DNA of 24,726 bases from positions 1 to 24,726 of the forward strand of contig JAPLNJ010001207.1 of the NCBI GenBank assembly GCA_026692885.1, given 5' to 3'. The stretch comes from Planctomycetota bacterium. GTDB taxonomy: Bacteria > Planctomycetota > Planctomycetia > Pirellulales > Pirellulaceae. Positions 1 to 7,277 of the stretch are shown one piece after another. Numbering within the stretch: position 1 is the first letter of the stretch; every line of letters starts with the position of its first letter. The position numbers and the translations under genes are program-made. Under the pieces are notes generated by a model. The model saw nothing but the letters and a program-made list of their open reading frames with translations. It did not search any database and had not been told where the DNA came from.

Positions 1-940
1 CTAGCGTCTCGATGTCTTCTCGGCTGGTGTAGTGGGCGCCAATCTGGGACCGCTTCGCCGGGTCGAGGGTACGCTCAAACAACGTGCCGAAAATGGACGG
101 CTCTACCGCGCTCCAATCAAAATCAGCTAATGTGCTAAGCGTTACGATTTCGTGCTCCGTGACTGCAATCACCGCTGCGTCCGCGAACAGCCCCCCATCG
201 AAATACAGGATTTCGTCGGCACCGAAAGTGCCACCGTTGGACATGGCCTCGAACAGGTTTGCCAGCATCTTGGTCAACCGCGAGGGGTCTTTCTTCGATC
301 CGCTCAATAGGCGGGAAAAGATTTTGCCTGGCAATAGGTCGATGTCTTCCGCGAACATGCAGAACATCAGCTTCATCAGGAAATGTGCGGCGTCCGGAGC
401 TGGGATGCCTCGCACGCGAATACCGTCTGCCAGTTGCCCAAACAGTTCGGCGGCTTGTTCCGTAATACCTCGGCTAGTTTGCCCTGGGCGTAGCGAGTCC
501 GGGTCGGTGAATACCTTGCGTAGCACGTCCAGGTTTTCGGGTTGGGCCAGCCCCTGCAGATCGAAGGCATGGACCTTCTTGACCGTACTCGTAAAGTTGG
601 TGTGGATTTCGAACCGGTCCAAGTCACAGACGACCAACAGCGGCGGGTTTTCCAGGGATTCGCGATACAACAGCAACTGTTCGTAAGCCGTCTTTAGATT
701 CTTCTTTTTGCCTTTGTACTCCCAGCCGAAGTGGCCTTTCATCCAGACGTCCGCCCAGCCGTCGCCACCATCAGTCTTCTTGGCACCCCGCTCAAACGTG
801 TACCACTCGCCTTGTGGGTCGACGTCCGCCGGCTTGGGCTGCTGGAGTAAATCGCAGATGTCCAGGAAGTGCTGTTGGCACGCGCTGCGCTCCGACAGCG
901 TTACGCCTTTCCACTTGGTCACAAATTGTTGTACGTTCAT
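1..940 (-). CDS. MmeI-like restriction-modification enzyme / class I DNA methyltransferase, N-terminal part (3' end beyond window)
   Basis: The reading frame starts with ATG at 940 and stays open for 313 residues to the left edge, so the C-terminal part is missing here. Residues about 60-120 hold W-E-Y-K-G-K-K followed by a block containing LLLYRESLENPPLLVVCD. This matches the nuclease-like N-terminus (E-x-K of a PD-(D/E)xK fold) seen in single-chain type IIG/IIL enzymes such as MmeI. A helical spacer follows. The frame then reads FGTLFERTLDPAKRSQIGAHYTSRED, shown here in part, which is the usual entry to the SAM-dependent adenine methyltransferase domain (IGAHYTSRE). The expected role is DNA methylation and possibly cleavage for defence against foreign DNA. 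The transposase gene ends only 38 bp upstream, so any promoter must lie in or near that element. No strong Shine-Dalgarno is seen. The methyltransferase motif IV lies outside the window, so activity cannot be judged. Confidence 0.8.
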   Translation of the reverse strand, partial: MNVQQFVTKWKGVTLSERSACQQHFLDICDLLQQPKPADVDPQGEWYTFERGAKKTDGGDGWADVWMKGHFGWEYKGKKKNLKTAYEQLLLYRESLENPPLLVVCDLDRFEIHTNFTSTVKKVHAFDLQGLAQPENLDVLRKVFTDPDSLRPGQTSRGITEQAAELFGQLADGIRVRGIPAPDAAHFLMKLMFCMFAEDIDLLPGKIFSRLLSGSKKDPSRLTKMLANLFEAMSNGGTFGADEILYFDGGLFADAAVIAVTEHEIVTLSTLADFDWSAVEPSIFGTLFERTLDPAKRSQIGAHYTSREDIETL

Positions 941-978
941 GCTGCCAAGTTACCACGCTGGCGATCAGGGTGGCAAGC

Positions 979-1896
979 CTACCCATACTGGATGACTTCC
1001 CGGTACAGTTCCTCGAACGTCCACAGCCTGTTCGTGACATGGGCCATCATCGCCGCCGTGGGGCGCAGCTTGCCGGGCCGTCCGCTGTCATCCGGGTAAC
1101 GCGTACGCCACACGAAGTTGTAGCAGGCCGCGAAAATCGCCACGGCGGCCGACAAGTAGTCAAACTTCTTGGAGAACGCATTCGTCAGCCGGGCGAACCG
1201 CTTGATGAACGTCCGGATGGTGCCGTTGTTCCGCTCGACATGGCTCGTGCAGATCGAACGCGGGTTGATGTCGCCCTTGATCACCCGGCGATCCGTCCCC
1301 ACTATTTCTGACGGCGCGTACCCGCCGTTCATGTCGGCGTTGCGGAAGGACTTGATCAGCACCCCGTAGTCCGCGTAGGGGCCGAACGCCAAATCCACCG
1401 CCTCGGGGTAGCCCGCGAAGCCGTCCGTCGAAATCTGCGTGATGGTGCGGTAGCCGCCCGGCAGGTAGGCGTGCTGGTCGGATTCGTGCGGGGTCGGCCA
1501 CGTCAGGCGGGATGCCAGGTCGGTCATAAACCGCCTGGCCATGTCCGCCGACCGCTTGCCGAGTGCGTAGGTGGCCAGCAGCTTTGTGTCGGCGTCGATC
1601 GCCGTCCACAAATACACGTCGCCGATGTCTGATCGTTCCGCCTTCTCGTCCACCGTCAGCCGGGCCTGCTTCTTGCCGACATACGTCCAAATCTCGTCAC
1701 ATTCCAGATGGCTCAGGTCCAGATTCCGCAACCGATCATCCAGAAGATTCCGGCAGGCTTCCCCGAACGCCAAGACGGTTCGCCCGATGGTGGCCCCGTG
1801 CACTCCCGTCAGCCGCGCCACAGACCGCAGCGAGTTGCCTTCACACAGCAGTTTGAGCACCAAAACCCGCCGCTCCGGCTTCAACACGTTAGACAT
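979..1896 (-). CDS. IS1-like DDE transposase
   Basis: The 305-residue protein resembles IS1-family transposases. The ATG at 1896 is chosen because an AGGGGA Shine-Dalgarno lies 6 bases upstream; an in-frame extension to 2016 lacks one. Residues about 10-50 form a helix-turn-helix region (LRSVARLTGVHGATIGRT). The core follows: HLECDEIWTYVGKK, DVYLWTAIDADTK, STDGFAGYPEAV, and the terminal HVERNNGTIRTFIKRF with the expected catalytic glutamate. It is one uninterrupted frame, with no IS1-style programmed frameshift. No convincing terminal inverted repeats or target duplication were found by eye at 941-978 or 1897-2070, so the element may be a gene-only remnant. It lies head-to-tail upstream of the restriction-modification gene. 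Confidence 0.85.
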   Translation of the reverse strand: MSNVLKPERRVLVLKLLCEGNSLRSVARLTGVHGATIGRTVLAFGEACRNLLDDRLRNLDLSHLECDEIWTYVGKKQARLTVDEKAERSDIGDVYLWTAIDADTKLLATYALGKRSADMARRFMTDLASRLTWPTPHESDQHAYLPGGYRTITQISTDGFAGYPEAVDLAFGPYADYGVLIKSFRNADMNGGYAPSEIVGTDRRVIKGDINPRSICTSHVERNNGTIRTFIKRFARLTNAFSKKFDYLSAAVAIFAACYNFVWRTRYPDDSGRPGKLRPTAAMMAHVTNRLWTFEELYREVIQYG

Positions 1897-2017
1897 CGCG
1901 ATTCCCCTGACTACTTCCTGCGAACTGACGGATAAATAGCCACACGGACTATATCCGTTATTCGCTGGGAGTAACCAAAGAATCTGCAGAACACATCCGT
2001 TTGTACGCCAGTCCACC

Positions 2018-2044
2018 GATTGCAGGCAGTATCGCGGAGATATA
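2018..2044 (+). promoter_or_regulatory. 27-bp shared upstream motif, copy 1
   Basis: The pattern is GATTGC, five variable bases, GTATCG, one pyrimidine, then GGAGATATA. The same pattern recurs at 2684-2710; 21 of 27 positions are identical. Both copies end about 50 bases before the ATG of a small gene. A promoter (TTGC at about -35, TATA at about -10, 15-base gap) or operator is one reading. The same bases could also be the 3' end of a lost reading frame, because both copies end in an in-frame stop (I-A-x-x-I-x-E-I-stop). Confidence 0.4.
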
Positions 2045-2099
2045 AGTTGGCGGGCCGAGTTAAATTCAAGCGGTGATTCAACGATGGGAGAGGACTGCT

Positions 2100-2306
2100 A
2101 TGGCACGATGGTTCTTTAGCGCCCAGGAGCATCCGAGCTACGGTGTCGACCTGGACGAGGTGGCAGCATTCGTTTTTATCGAGGCGGACGAAGATTCAGA
2201 TGCCTCGATGGACATCACGCTCAAAAGCGGAAAGCAGCTTGTCGTTCGTTGCGAATTTGAGCGGCTTGTCAGTGCCATGATGACGCTGGAACAGAAGGGG
2301 TCTTGA
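2100..2306 (+). CDS. small hypothetical protein (68 aa)
   Basis: This small acidic protein was not recognised. The ATG at 2100 is preceded by GGGAGAGGA, a good Shine-Dalgarno, and an earlier in-frame ATG at 2073 lacks one. The sequence opens MARWFFSAQEH and continues with alternating hydrophobic and acidic stretches (VAAFVFIEADEDSDAS, then MDITLKSGKQLVVRC). That pattern suggests a small beta-rich fold, like single-domain proteins encoded in mobile islands. A final helix (EFERLVSAMMTLEQKG) follows. It is encoded just after the transposase region and divergent from it. A 27-bp motif shared with the next gene cluster lies 55 bases upstream. Function unknown. Confidence 0.6.
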   Translation: MARWFFSAQEHPSYGVDLDEVAAFVFIEADEDSDASMDITLKSGKQLVVRCEFERLVSAMMTLEQKGS

Positions 2307-2683
2307 GGCTGCGGCAATTTCGGTTCCGCGACAGCTCTACGGACTGTAGATGACATCCCCAAGGCAGGTTAGAAAGCGGCGGGGTGGGATCGACACCCAG
2401 TGTGATCCGGGAGACGGCGAACCCAGTTGGACAACTGCCGTTCGCTTGCGTCAAAATGTCCGCCGCTTGTTTCATGGCCGATGCGATACCGAAATTATCC
2501 ACTGCGTTCAAGTCGTCGATTATCTGCGCGTCCATGCTATGCCTGTAACGCCACCACGCACCGCCGCGCGGTAGCAGTGTGGTGTCAGTCCGTGGCGGCC
2601 AGGAGTGTGTTCCACCGGCTAAAATTGGCTCGGCCTCTAATCTACTGCCATAAATCAGCCACTAACGCAAGGGGGGGGCGAGT
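2307..2683. other. intergenic stretch without a convincing gene
   Basis: About 450 bases separate two small genes. Reading frames exist on both strands, but none combines a Shine-Dalgarno with protein-like composition over its length. On the minus strand the first 40 codons from 2535 (MDAQIIDDLNAVDNFGIASA) look protein-like and then degrade, so a gene remnant is possible. A hairpin-prone segment lies at about 2550-2595 (CACCAC facing GTGGTG). A run of eight or nine G residues lies near 2671-2679. Confidence 0.35.
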
Positions 2684-2710
2684 GATTGCGACGCGTATCG
2701 TGGAGATATA
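2684..2710 (+). promoter_or_regulatory. 27-bp shared upstream motif, copy 2
   Basis: This is the second copy of the motif at 2018-2044, with the same order and spacing (GATTGC, 5 bases, GTATCG, T, GGAGATATA). It ends 48 bases before the ATG at 2759. The matched distance to the downstream start codon in both places favours a regulatory role, though a duplicated gene boundary is equally possible. Confidence 0.4.
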
Positions 2711-2758
2711 GACTCTCGGCGACATTGACGACTTCACTACAAATCAAGGAGCCGACAC

Positions 2759-3064
2759 ATGGCAGAAAGCAATATCGAGTTTCCGACGTTCGGAGAGCGA
2801 TGGGACGCAGATAGAAAGTCCCTGGTGTTTATTGCTGCATTTGATGGGCGGCGGGTTGCGTTCGTCGTGGACTTCAGTACGTTCATGGGGATATTCGGCG
2901 AGTCCCTGGGGTGGACTAAGCCCGGCATGACAGGCTGCATGGAGGCGTGCTTAACGGCGTTTCAGAAGCACAAGCAGGCATTCCACGAGGCCGCTGAGCA
3001 GTGCATCGAAGACGACATTGACCCAAAGGTGGACGAGGTCATCTTGACTGCGATTGCCGTCTAA
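2759..3064 (+). CDS. DUF1488-like small protein
   Basis: The 101-residue protein starts at an ATG preceded by AAGGAG at ideal spacing. Its opening (SNIEFPTFGERWDADRKSLV, then FIAAFDGRRVAFVVD) matches the pattern I associate with DUF1488 proteins: an F-P-x-x-x-R-W-D-x-x-R block, then a hydrophobic strand with D-G-R-R-V. The C-terminal half is helical and acidic (EAAEQCIEDDIDPKVDEVIL). Members are small, of unknown function, and often sit in variable regions. The last 26 bases overlap the end of a convergent minus-strand frame. The family assignment is from memory of the pattern and is moderate. Confidence 0.65.
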   Translation: MAESNIEFPTFGERWDADRKSLVFIAAFDGRRVAFVVDFSTFMGIFGESLGWTKPGMTGCMEACLTAFQKHKQAFHEAAEQCIEDDIDPKVDEVILTAIAV

Positions 3065-3365
3065 GGAATGCCGGACGGCTGGCATCTGTCTGCCGCAACA
3101 AACCGTCAACCACTGGGATGTATCCAGCTCGCGGAACTGCCGGTAAGCTCGGATGGTGAATCAATCGCCATCCGTCCTGTGTTTCAGGACCCTCGTCTTC
3201 GAGCATAGCGCCCTGTGGCAGACAGGCGATGAATTGCTCCTGAACAAACGCATGCCTTGCTCCACCTGGTCGCATCATTTCTTCAACCCACGCCTGACCC
3301 TCAAGCAGCGGCAGCCGATCCGTGTCGTGAATGGATACAGAAGTCGCCGTAGTCGTCGCGTCCAT
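3039..3365 (-). CDS. hypothetical protein (108 aa), convergent with the DUF1488-like gene
   Basis: This frame starts at ATG 3365 with a weak upstream CGAGAG. The residues are balanced and protein-like in the first 85 positions (IHDTDRLPLLEGQAWVEEMM, HAFVQEQFIACLPQGAMLED, then GWRLIHHPSLPAVPRAGYIP). The tail becomes arginine-rich where it overlaps the neighbouring gene. The opposite strand has a longer-looking but cysteine/serine-rich frame that is less credible. No family was recognised. It could also be a decayed gene whose true end lay nearer 3090. Confidence 0.4.
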   Translation of the reverse strand: MDATTTATSVSIHDTDRLPLLEGQAWVEEMMRPGGARHAFVQEQFIACLPQGAMLEDEGPETQDGWRLIHHPSLPAVPRAGYIPVVDGLLRQTDASRPAFLRRQSQSR

Positions 3366-3548
3366 GTGTGCTCTCGCGTCACGGCCGATCCATCCGGCCG
3401 CTCGGTTTCCTGTCAGGGATGGCCCTGAGTAAGCAGGCTTTTACTGGTCGGGGCCGGGTGGGGTAAGCGTCCACCGGTTGACCGGCCCTTGTGTCTTGGC
3501 TACCGTCCGTGCTTCGAGGTTGTCACCGTCCACCATAGGAACCCCACC

Positions 3549-3779
3549 ATGTCCAACCTATGCCCACACTGCGAACAGCCAGTTGACGAACTACATTTCA
3601 CGCCGCTAGACGCCAGCGATCCGGAAGACGCGAGCGACGAGGCCCTCAGTCTTCAGGCCGTGACGTATGCGTGTCCGCATTGTCACAAGATTTTGGGCTG
3701 CCAGGTCGATCCGATGGCCCTGAAACAAGACATTGTGAACGCCCTGTCCGCCGAAATGCAGCGACTGTTTCGCAGTTAG
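3549..3779 (+). CDS. small zinc-ribbon protein (76 aa)
   Basis: The ATG at 3549 follows AGGAA at 7-8 bases; a longer in-frame extension to 3489 lacks a ribosome site. Two CPHC knuckles, at residues 4-7 and about 42-45, form a rubredoxin-type zinc ribbon (LCPHCEQPVDE and YACPHCHKILG). A short helical tail follows (DPMALKQDIVNALSAEMQRL). The central segment is acidic. Such free-standing ribbons usually bind DNA, RNA or a protein partner, but no partner gene is adjacent and the exact role is unknown. Confidence 0.7.
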   Translation: MSNLCPHCEQPVDELHFTPLDASDPEDASDEALSLQAVTYACPHCHKILGCQVDPMALKQDIVNALSAEMQRLFRS

Positions 3780-4088
3780 CCGGTGTGCGCATGTCCAACA
3801 TGGCAGGCATCGCAACCAGTTTTCTTCCCATCGTGAGAACTGGCTGCGGAGGGTTACAGGCTCCGCACAAAATATCGCCGCAGTTTTTCATTTCACTATC
3901 CTTTGGCATGCGATTCTCGTAGCGTGTCTGAAAATAACTAGCTTGTGACCTACCGTGTCACTGAAATGAGCGCACTACCGGAAGACCGTAATCGGAACGT
4001 TGCGCAAGACTCTAGCAGCAAACGGTTTCTTACGGTGGGAGTGGCAAGAATGAGGTTTAATGTTGTCGCCTGGACGGGGCTTGCCGCG
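3780..4088. other. non-coding stretch with one dispersed 28-bp repeat
   Basis: No convincing gene was found. Bases 3993-4020 begin CGGAACGTTGCGCAAGAC and end in CTAGCAGCA. The same 28-mer, with one mismatch and in the opposite orientation, lies at 7413-7440, so the pair brackets the lutABC operon. A minus-strand frame near 3890 (MKNCGDILCGACNPPQP) has cysteine motifs but no ribosome site and soon degrades; it is treated as chance or a remnant. Confidence 0.5.
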
Positions 4089-4186
4089 AGGGCTCAGACG
4101 TACAGAATTCAAAATTGGCGGTTTGGCGACTTTGCCAAATCAGAGTCGTTTGTCCGCCAATTTTGAATTCTGTACGTCTGAGCCCT
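4089..4186. repeat. 98-bp element with a perfect 33-bp inverted repeat
   Basis: Arms at 4089-4121 and 4154-4186 are exactly complementary over 33 bases, beginning AGGGCTCAGACGTACAGAAT. They surround a 32-base centre that holds a smaller TTTGGC/GCCAAA hairpin. The element sits between the ends of two convergent transcription units (the zinc-ribbon gene and lutC). It could act as a two-way terminator, although the T-run is inside the stem rather than after it. A miniature inverted-repeat element is the alternative. Confidence 0.85.
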
Positions 4187-4263
4187 GCCTGGGGGGCCCG
4201 GCACTGCGGAACCGTAAAATCTCATTCTTTACGCGCCAGGACCAAAAGACTCAACCGCCGATC

Positions 4264-4881
4264 CTAAGGCGACCCGTTCGCCGTAGACTCCACCAGAAAC
4301 ACGGTCAGCGAGCGTGCCCCGTGAGCGCCGATCACCAACGCCTGTTCAATGTCCGCGGTCTTGGAGGGACCGCACAGGAATAGGCCCAATCCCGGTTCGG
4401 CGAACGACAGCCTGTCGTACGCTTGGTGCATGTTGCTGACCAGCTGATCGGCGGGAAGCACCAGAATCAAGTGCTGGCACAGGAAATACAGCACACGATG
4501 CTTGGTAGCCCGGTCGGTCAGCCAAACCGCGGCGTTTTCCGCGACGCCGAATTCGCCGGGGGCGAGGAATAGATCGACGTCCCGCAAGTCATGCGGGTCG
4601 CTGATCGCTTCCAAATCGACGTTCGCCCTGGGCACGCCAGGCACCAGCGAACAGATCTTTTTCGCGTCCGTGTAGGCGGGCAACTTCTGCAACTCCACGA
4701 GCAGTCCCGCCATGTCGTGGACCACGTAACTCTGGCCGCCTACGGATTCCAGGACACTGGCGAATTGTGCGCCTCGGTCCGAATATTGAATCCACGGCTG
4801 CTGCAGATCGGGTAATTCCACCGGCGGCAGACGCGTGCTGCGCAGCGCCCCCAGGATGGCTGCTCTACTTGTGTTGGTCAT
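4264..4881 (-). CDS. lutC: lactate utilization protein C (LUD domain)
   Basis: The 205-residue protein belongs to the LUD family and is the smallest subunit of the LutABC L-lactate oxidation complex. The ATG at 4881 follows GGGAG and overlaps the end of lutB by 17 bases, so translation is probably coupled. Typical LutC blocks are visible: an N-terminal helix (SRAAILGALRSTRLPPVE), a central acidic segment (DVDLFLAPGEFGVAENAAVW), the hydrophobic strand HRVLYFLCQHLILVLPADQL, and the C-terminal LFLCGPSKTADIEQALVIGA followed by HGARSLTVFLV. GPSKTADIE is the family signature. The protein is soluble and should act with LutA and LutB at the membrane, passing electrons onward. The length is usual for the family. 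Confidence 0.93.
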   Translation of the reverse strand: MTNTSRAAILGALRSTRLPPVELPDLQQPWIQYSDRGAQFASVLESVGGQSYVVHDMAGLLVELQKLPAYTDAKKICSLVPGVPRANVDLEAISDPHDLRDVDLFLAPGEFGVAENAAVWLTDRATKHRVLYFLCQHLILVLPADQLVSNMHQAYDRLSFAEPGLGLFLCGPSKTADIEQALVIGAHGARSLTVFLVESTANGSP

Positions 4882-6238
4882 GTTGCTCCCGATACAGTTC
4901 GCGGAAACTTCGCTTGGGGAAGGGCGGTAATTCGCGCTGCTTGCCCCAATCATTCAGGCGATGATACAACATCCACCGCGGCATCTTCGGCAGGAAGAAG
5001 CGTGCCATTTTGCCCGCTAGATTGTAGATCCACGTGTTGCGCAACACCACGCTGCCAAGTTTCATGGCCAGGCGTTTCTGCCAGGGCAGCAGGCGCCGCC
5101 GCACGATCTCGCCACGCCACGCCAGTAACTGATCGGCCAAGGGAATCTTGACCGGACAGACGTCCGAACACGAACCGCACAGGCTGCAGGCGTACGGCAA
5201 GCTGTAGTGCTGCGGGGCGTCTCGCAGCGGTCCCAACACGGAGCCAATCGGGCCGGGAATCGTGGCGTGGTAGCTGTACCCGCCGCTCCGCCGATACACC
5301 GGGCAGGTGTTCAGGCAGGCCCCGCAGCGGATGCAGTGCAGTGCGTGATGGAAGGTTTCGTCCGCGTGAATCCGGCTGCGGCCGTTGTCCACCAGCACGA
5401 TGTGCAACTCGCCGCCGCGGATCGGTCCGTGGAAGTGCGAGGTGTAGGTCGTGATCGGCTGGCCAGTGGCCGAACGGGCCAGCAGACGCAGGAAGACGCC
5501 CAGATCCTTGGCGCGAGGAATCAGTTTCTCGATCCCCATGCAGGCGATGTGCAACTTAGGCAGTGACACGCCCAAGTCGGCGTTGCCTTCGTTCGTACAG
5601 ACGACCACCCCGCCGGTTTCCGCCACGCCGAAGTTCACCCCGCTGAGGCCGGCGTCGGCGCCCAGGAATTTTTCCCGCAGGTGCTGCCGCGCCGCCTCGG
5701 TCAGATACTTCGGATCGGTGGCCCCGGCCGTGGTGCCCAGCCGCTCATGAAACAACACGCCGACCTCTTCTTTCTTGAGGTGAATCGCCGGCAAGACGAT
5801 GTGGCTCGGCGGTTCGTGCCGGAACTGGACGATGCGTTCCCCCAGGTCCGTGTCCACCACCTCGATCCCGTGCTCCTCGAGGCACGGATTCAGGTGGCAC
5901 TCCTCGGTCAGCATGGACTTGCTTTTCACAACGTGCTTGGCCCCGTGCCGCTGCAGGATGTCCAGCACGATCTGGTTGTGCTCGGCCCCATCGCGGGCCC
6001 AGTGCACCTGGGCGCCGAGTCGCGTCGCCTGACGCTCGAATTCTTCCAAGTACTCAGGCAACCGCGTCATGGTGTGGGCTTTGATTTGCGACGCAGTTTC
6101 GCGCAGCAGTTCCCATTCGGGCACCGTCCGGGCCGCCTTGTCGCGTTTGGCGCGGACGAACCACAACGCCTGGTCGTGCCATTGCGTGCGTTCGGCGTTG
6201 GCGATGAACTCGGCAGCAGAAACGGGATGGCTGGTCAT
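4865..6238 (-). CDS. lutB: lactate utilization protein B (LUD plus ferredoxin-type iron-sulfur domains)
   Basis: The 457-residue protein is the iron-sulfur subunit of the LutABC lactate oxidase. The ATG at 6238 (MTSHPVSAAEF) is chosen by homology and by GGAAGAA upstream; the frame runs open further upstream without a good site. Residues about 70-295 form the LUD domain (VVKSKSMLTEE, GVNFGVAETGGVVVCTNEGN). Two 4Fe-4S cysteine sets follow: residues 302, 305, 308, 312 (CIRCGACLNTCP) and 351, 354, 357, 361 (CSLCGSCSDVCP). The C-terminal part is the basic LutB tail with KRLAMKLGSVVLRN. The order lutA-lutB-lutC matches Bacillus and many other bacteria. The protein overlaps lutC, and a 95-base gap with a small hairpin separates it from lutA. 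Confidence 0.95.
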   Translation of the reverse strand: MTSHPVSAAEFIANAERTQWHDQALWFVRAKRDKAARTVPEWELLRETASQIKAHTMTRLPEYLEEFERQATRLGAQVHWARDGAEHNQIVLDILQRHGAKHVVKSKSMLTEECHLNPCLEEHGIEVVDTDLGERIVQFRHEPPSHIVLPAIHLKKEEVGVLFHERLGTTAGATDPKYLTEAARQHLREKFLGADAGLSGVNFGVAETGGVVVCTNEGNADLGVSLPKLHIACMGIEKLIPRAKDLGVFLRLLARSATGQPITTYTSHFHGPIRGGELHIVLVDNGRSRIHADETFHHALHCIRCGACLNTCPVYRRSGGYSYHATIPGPIGSVLGPLRDAPQHYSLPYACSLCGSCSDVCPVKIPLADQLLAWRGEIVRRRLLPWQKRLAMKLGSVVLRNTWIYNLAGKMARFFLPKMPRWMLYHRLNDWGKQRELPPFPKRSFRELYREQHDQHK

Positions 6239-6290
6239 GATTTGGTTTCTTCCATAACGGATTAGGCCAGGCTCGAAGCGGTGCCGTTCA

Positions 6291-6312
6291 GGGCCAGCGT
6301 CCGCGCTGGTCC
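6291..6312 (-). other. lutA-lutB intercistronic hairpin
   Basis: A GC-rich stem of nine pairs (one G-T wobble) with a 4-base loop (CCAGCG, TCCG, CGCTGG core) lies in the 95-base gap between lutA and lutB. No T-run follows, so a stand-alone terminator is unlikely. It may tune the amount or stability of the downstream lutBC message. Confidence 0.4.
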
Positions 6313-6333
6313 AGATTAGCGGGGACGCTTTCT

Positions 6334-7083
6334 CTAGGGAGCCAAGGGCCGGCCGGCGAAAATCTCCGCCACGTGCATCACACGCAGCGGATTCTTTATG
6401 CGGCGGATCAAACCTTGCAGATGCATCAAGCAAGACATGTCGGCGGCCGTGATCACTTCCGTCCCGGCCTGCTCGTGATCGCGCAGCCGATCCAGGCCCA
6501 TCCGGGCGGAGACGGCCTCTTCGTTGACGGAGAACGTGCCGCCAAAGCCGCAGCACTCGTCCGGCCGTTTCAACTCCGTTAGCTGAATGTCCTGCATCGA
6601 GGCCAGCAGTCGCCGGACCTTGTTGTAAGACGGCACGACCATTTCAGTGCAGGAGCCGAGTCGCAGCCCGCGCAGTCCGTGGCAACTGTTGTGCAGCCCG
6701 ACCTTGTGCGGGAACTGCCCCTCAATCTTGTCCACGTGCAAGACGTCCGTCAGGAACTCGCACAGTTCATACGTCTTGTGCTTCAGCTCCTCGAAGCCGG
6801 GTTGACCCGCCAGGTACTGATCGTAGTGGTGGCGGACCATGGCGACGCAACTGCCGGACGGACAGACGACGTAAGGATAGTCCTTGAAGATCGCGTAGAA
6901 CTTGAGTGCCAGTGGCCGCGTATCGTCACAGCAACCGGTGTTGGCCATCGGCTGGCCGCAGCAGGTCTGCTCCGTCGGGAAATCGATCTCGACGCCGTGT
7001 TTCTCCAGGACTTCCACCGTAGCGAACGCGACGTCGGGATACACCTGATCGATGTAACAGGGCACGAACAAACCGACCCGCAT
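6334..7083 (-). CDS. lutA: lactate utilization protein A (CCG-domain oxidoreductase subunit)
   Basis: The 249-residue protein is the cysteine-rich subunit of LutABC, related to the GlcF and heterodisulfide reductase CCG families. The ATG at 7083 follows AAAGGGAGAG at good spacing. Two CCG-type motifs are present: CCGQPMANTGCC at residues 41-52 and ECCGFGGTFSV near 176-186. The accompanying cysteines VVCPSGSC (72-79) and HNSCHGLRGLR (131-141) are also present, so both cluster-binding repeats look intact. It is first in the operon and transcribed from the tandem-repeat region upstream. In other bacteria lutABC is induced by lactate through LutR or LldR, but no such regulator gene is adjacent here. 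The length matches the family. Confidence 0.95.
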   Translation of the reverse strand: MRVGLFVPCYIDQVYPDVAFATVEVLEKHGVEIDFPTEQTCCGQPMANTGCCDDTRPLALKFYAIFKDYPYVVCPSGSCVAMVRHHYDQYLAGQPGFEELKHKTYELCEFLTDVLHVDKIEGQFPHKVGLHNSCHGLRGLRLGSCTEMVVPSYNKVRRLLASMQDIQLTELKRPDECCGFGGTFSVNEEAVSARMGLDRLRDHEQAGTEVITAADMSCLMHLQGLIRRIKNPLRVMHVAEIFAGRPLAP

Positions 7084-7169
7084 GTTACTCTCCCTTTGCA
7101 CCGTCGAACAGACTGAGAATCGGTCGCGGGCCTTGGGCGAGCGGCAGGAAATAACTTACCCAACTCAAG

Positions 7170-7277
7170 GTAGGATGGTCTTCCAAGACCGTCCATGTAG
7201 GATGGTCTTCCAAGACCGTCCATGTAGGATGGTCTTCCAAGACCGTCCATGTAGGATGGTCTTCCCAGACCGTCCCG
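7170..7277. repeat. tandem array of four 27-bp palindromic units
   Basis: Three identical 27-base units (7170-7196, 7197-7223, 7224-7250) and one with three changes (7251-7277) follow each other without spacers. Each unit starts GTAGGATGG and contains GGTCTTCCAAGACC, an inverted repeat that folds as a short hairpin. The array begins 87 bases upstream of the lutA ATG, probably inside its leader or promoter. Units starting GTAGG around a palindrome are a common intergenic theme in planctomycetes. Confidence 0.95.

Noticed and set aside
84..686. Plus-strand 200-codon frame near the left edge
   Set aside because: It is antisense to the RM enzyme, which has clear family motifs; the plus frame is serine/arginine-rich without any motif.
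941..2070. Terminal inverted repeats of the IS1-like element
   Set aside because: Only short, gapped matches were found between the two flanks; nothing above chance by eye.
2375..2400. T-arm-like sequence (GGGTGTCGATCCCACCC on the minus strand) suggesting a tRNA or tmRNA end or attachment site
   Set aside because: The loop is out of register for a true T-loop and no other tRNA or tmRNA arm could be found.
3646..3909. Minus-strand frame with C-x-x-x-x-x-C-x-x-C cysteines
   Set aside because: No ribosome site, composition degrades, and it overlaps the better-supported zinc-ribbon gene.
7170..7277. Possible CRISPR array
   Set aside because: The 27-base units are directly joined with no spacers, and no cas genes are present.
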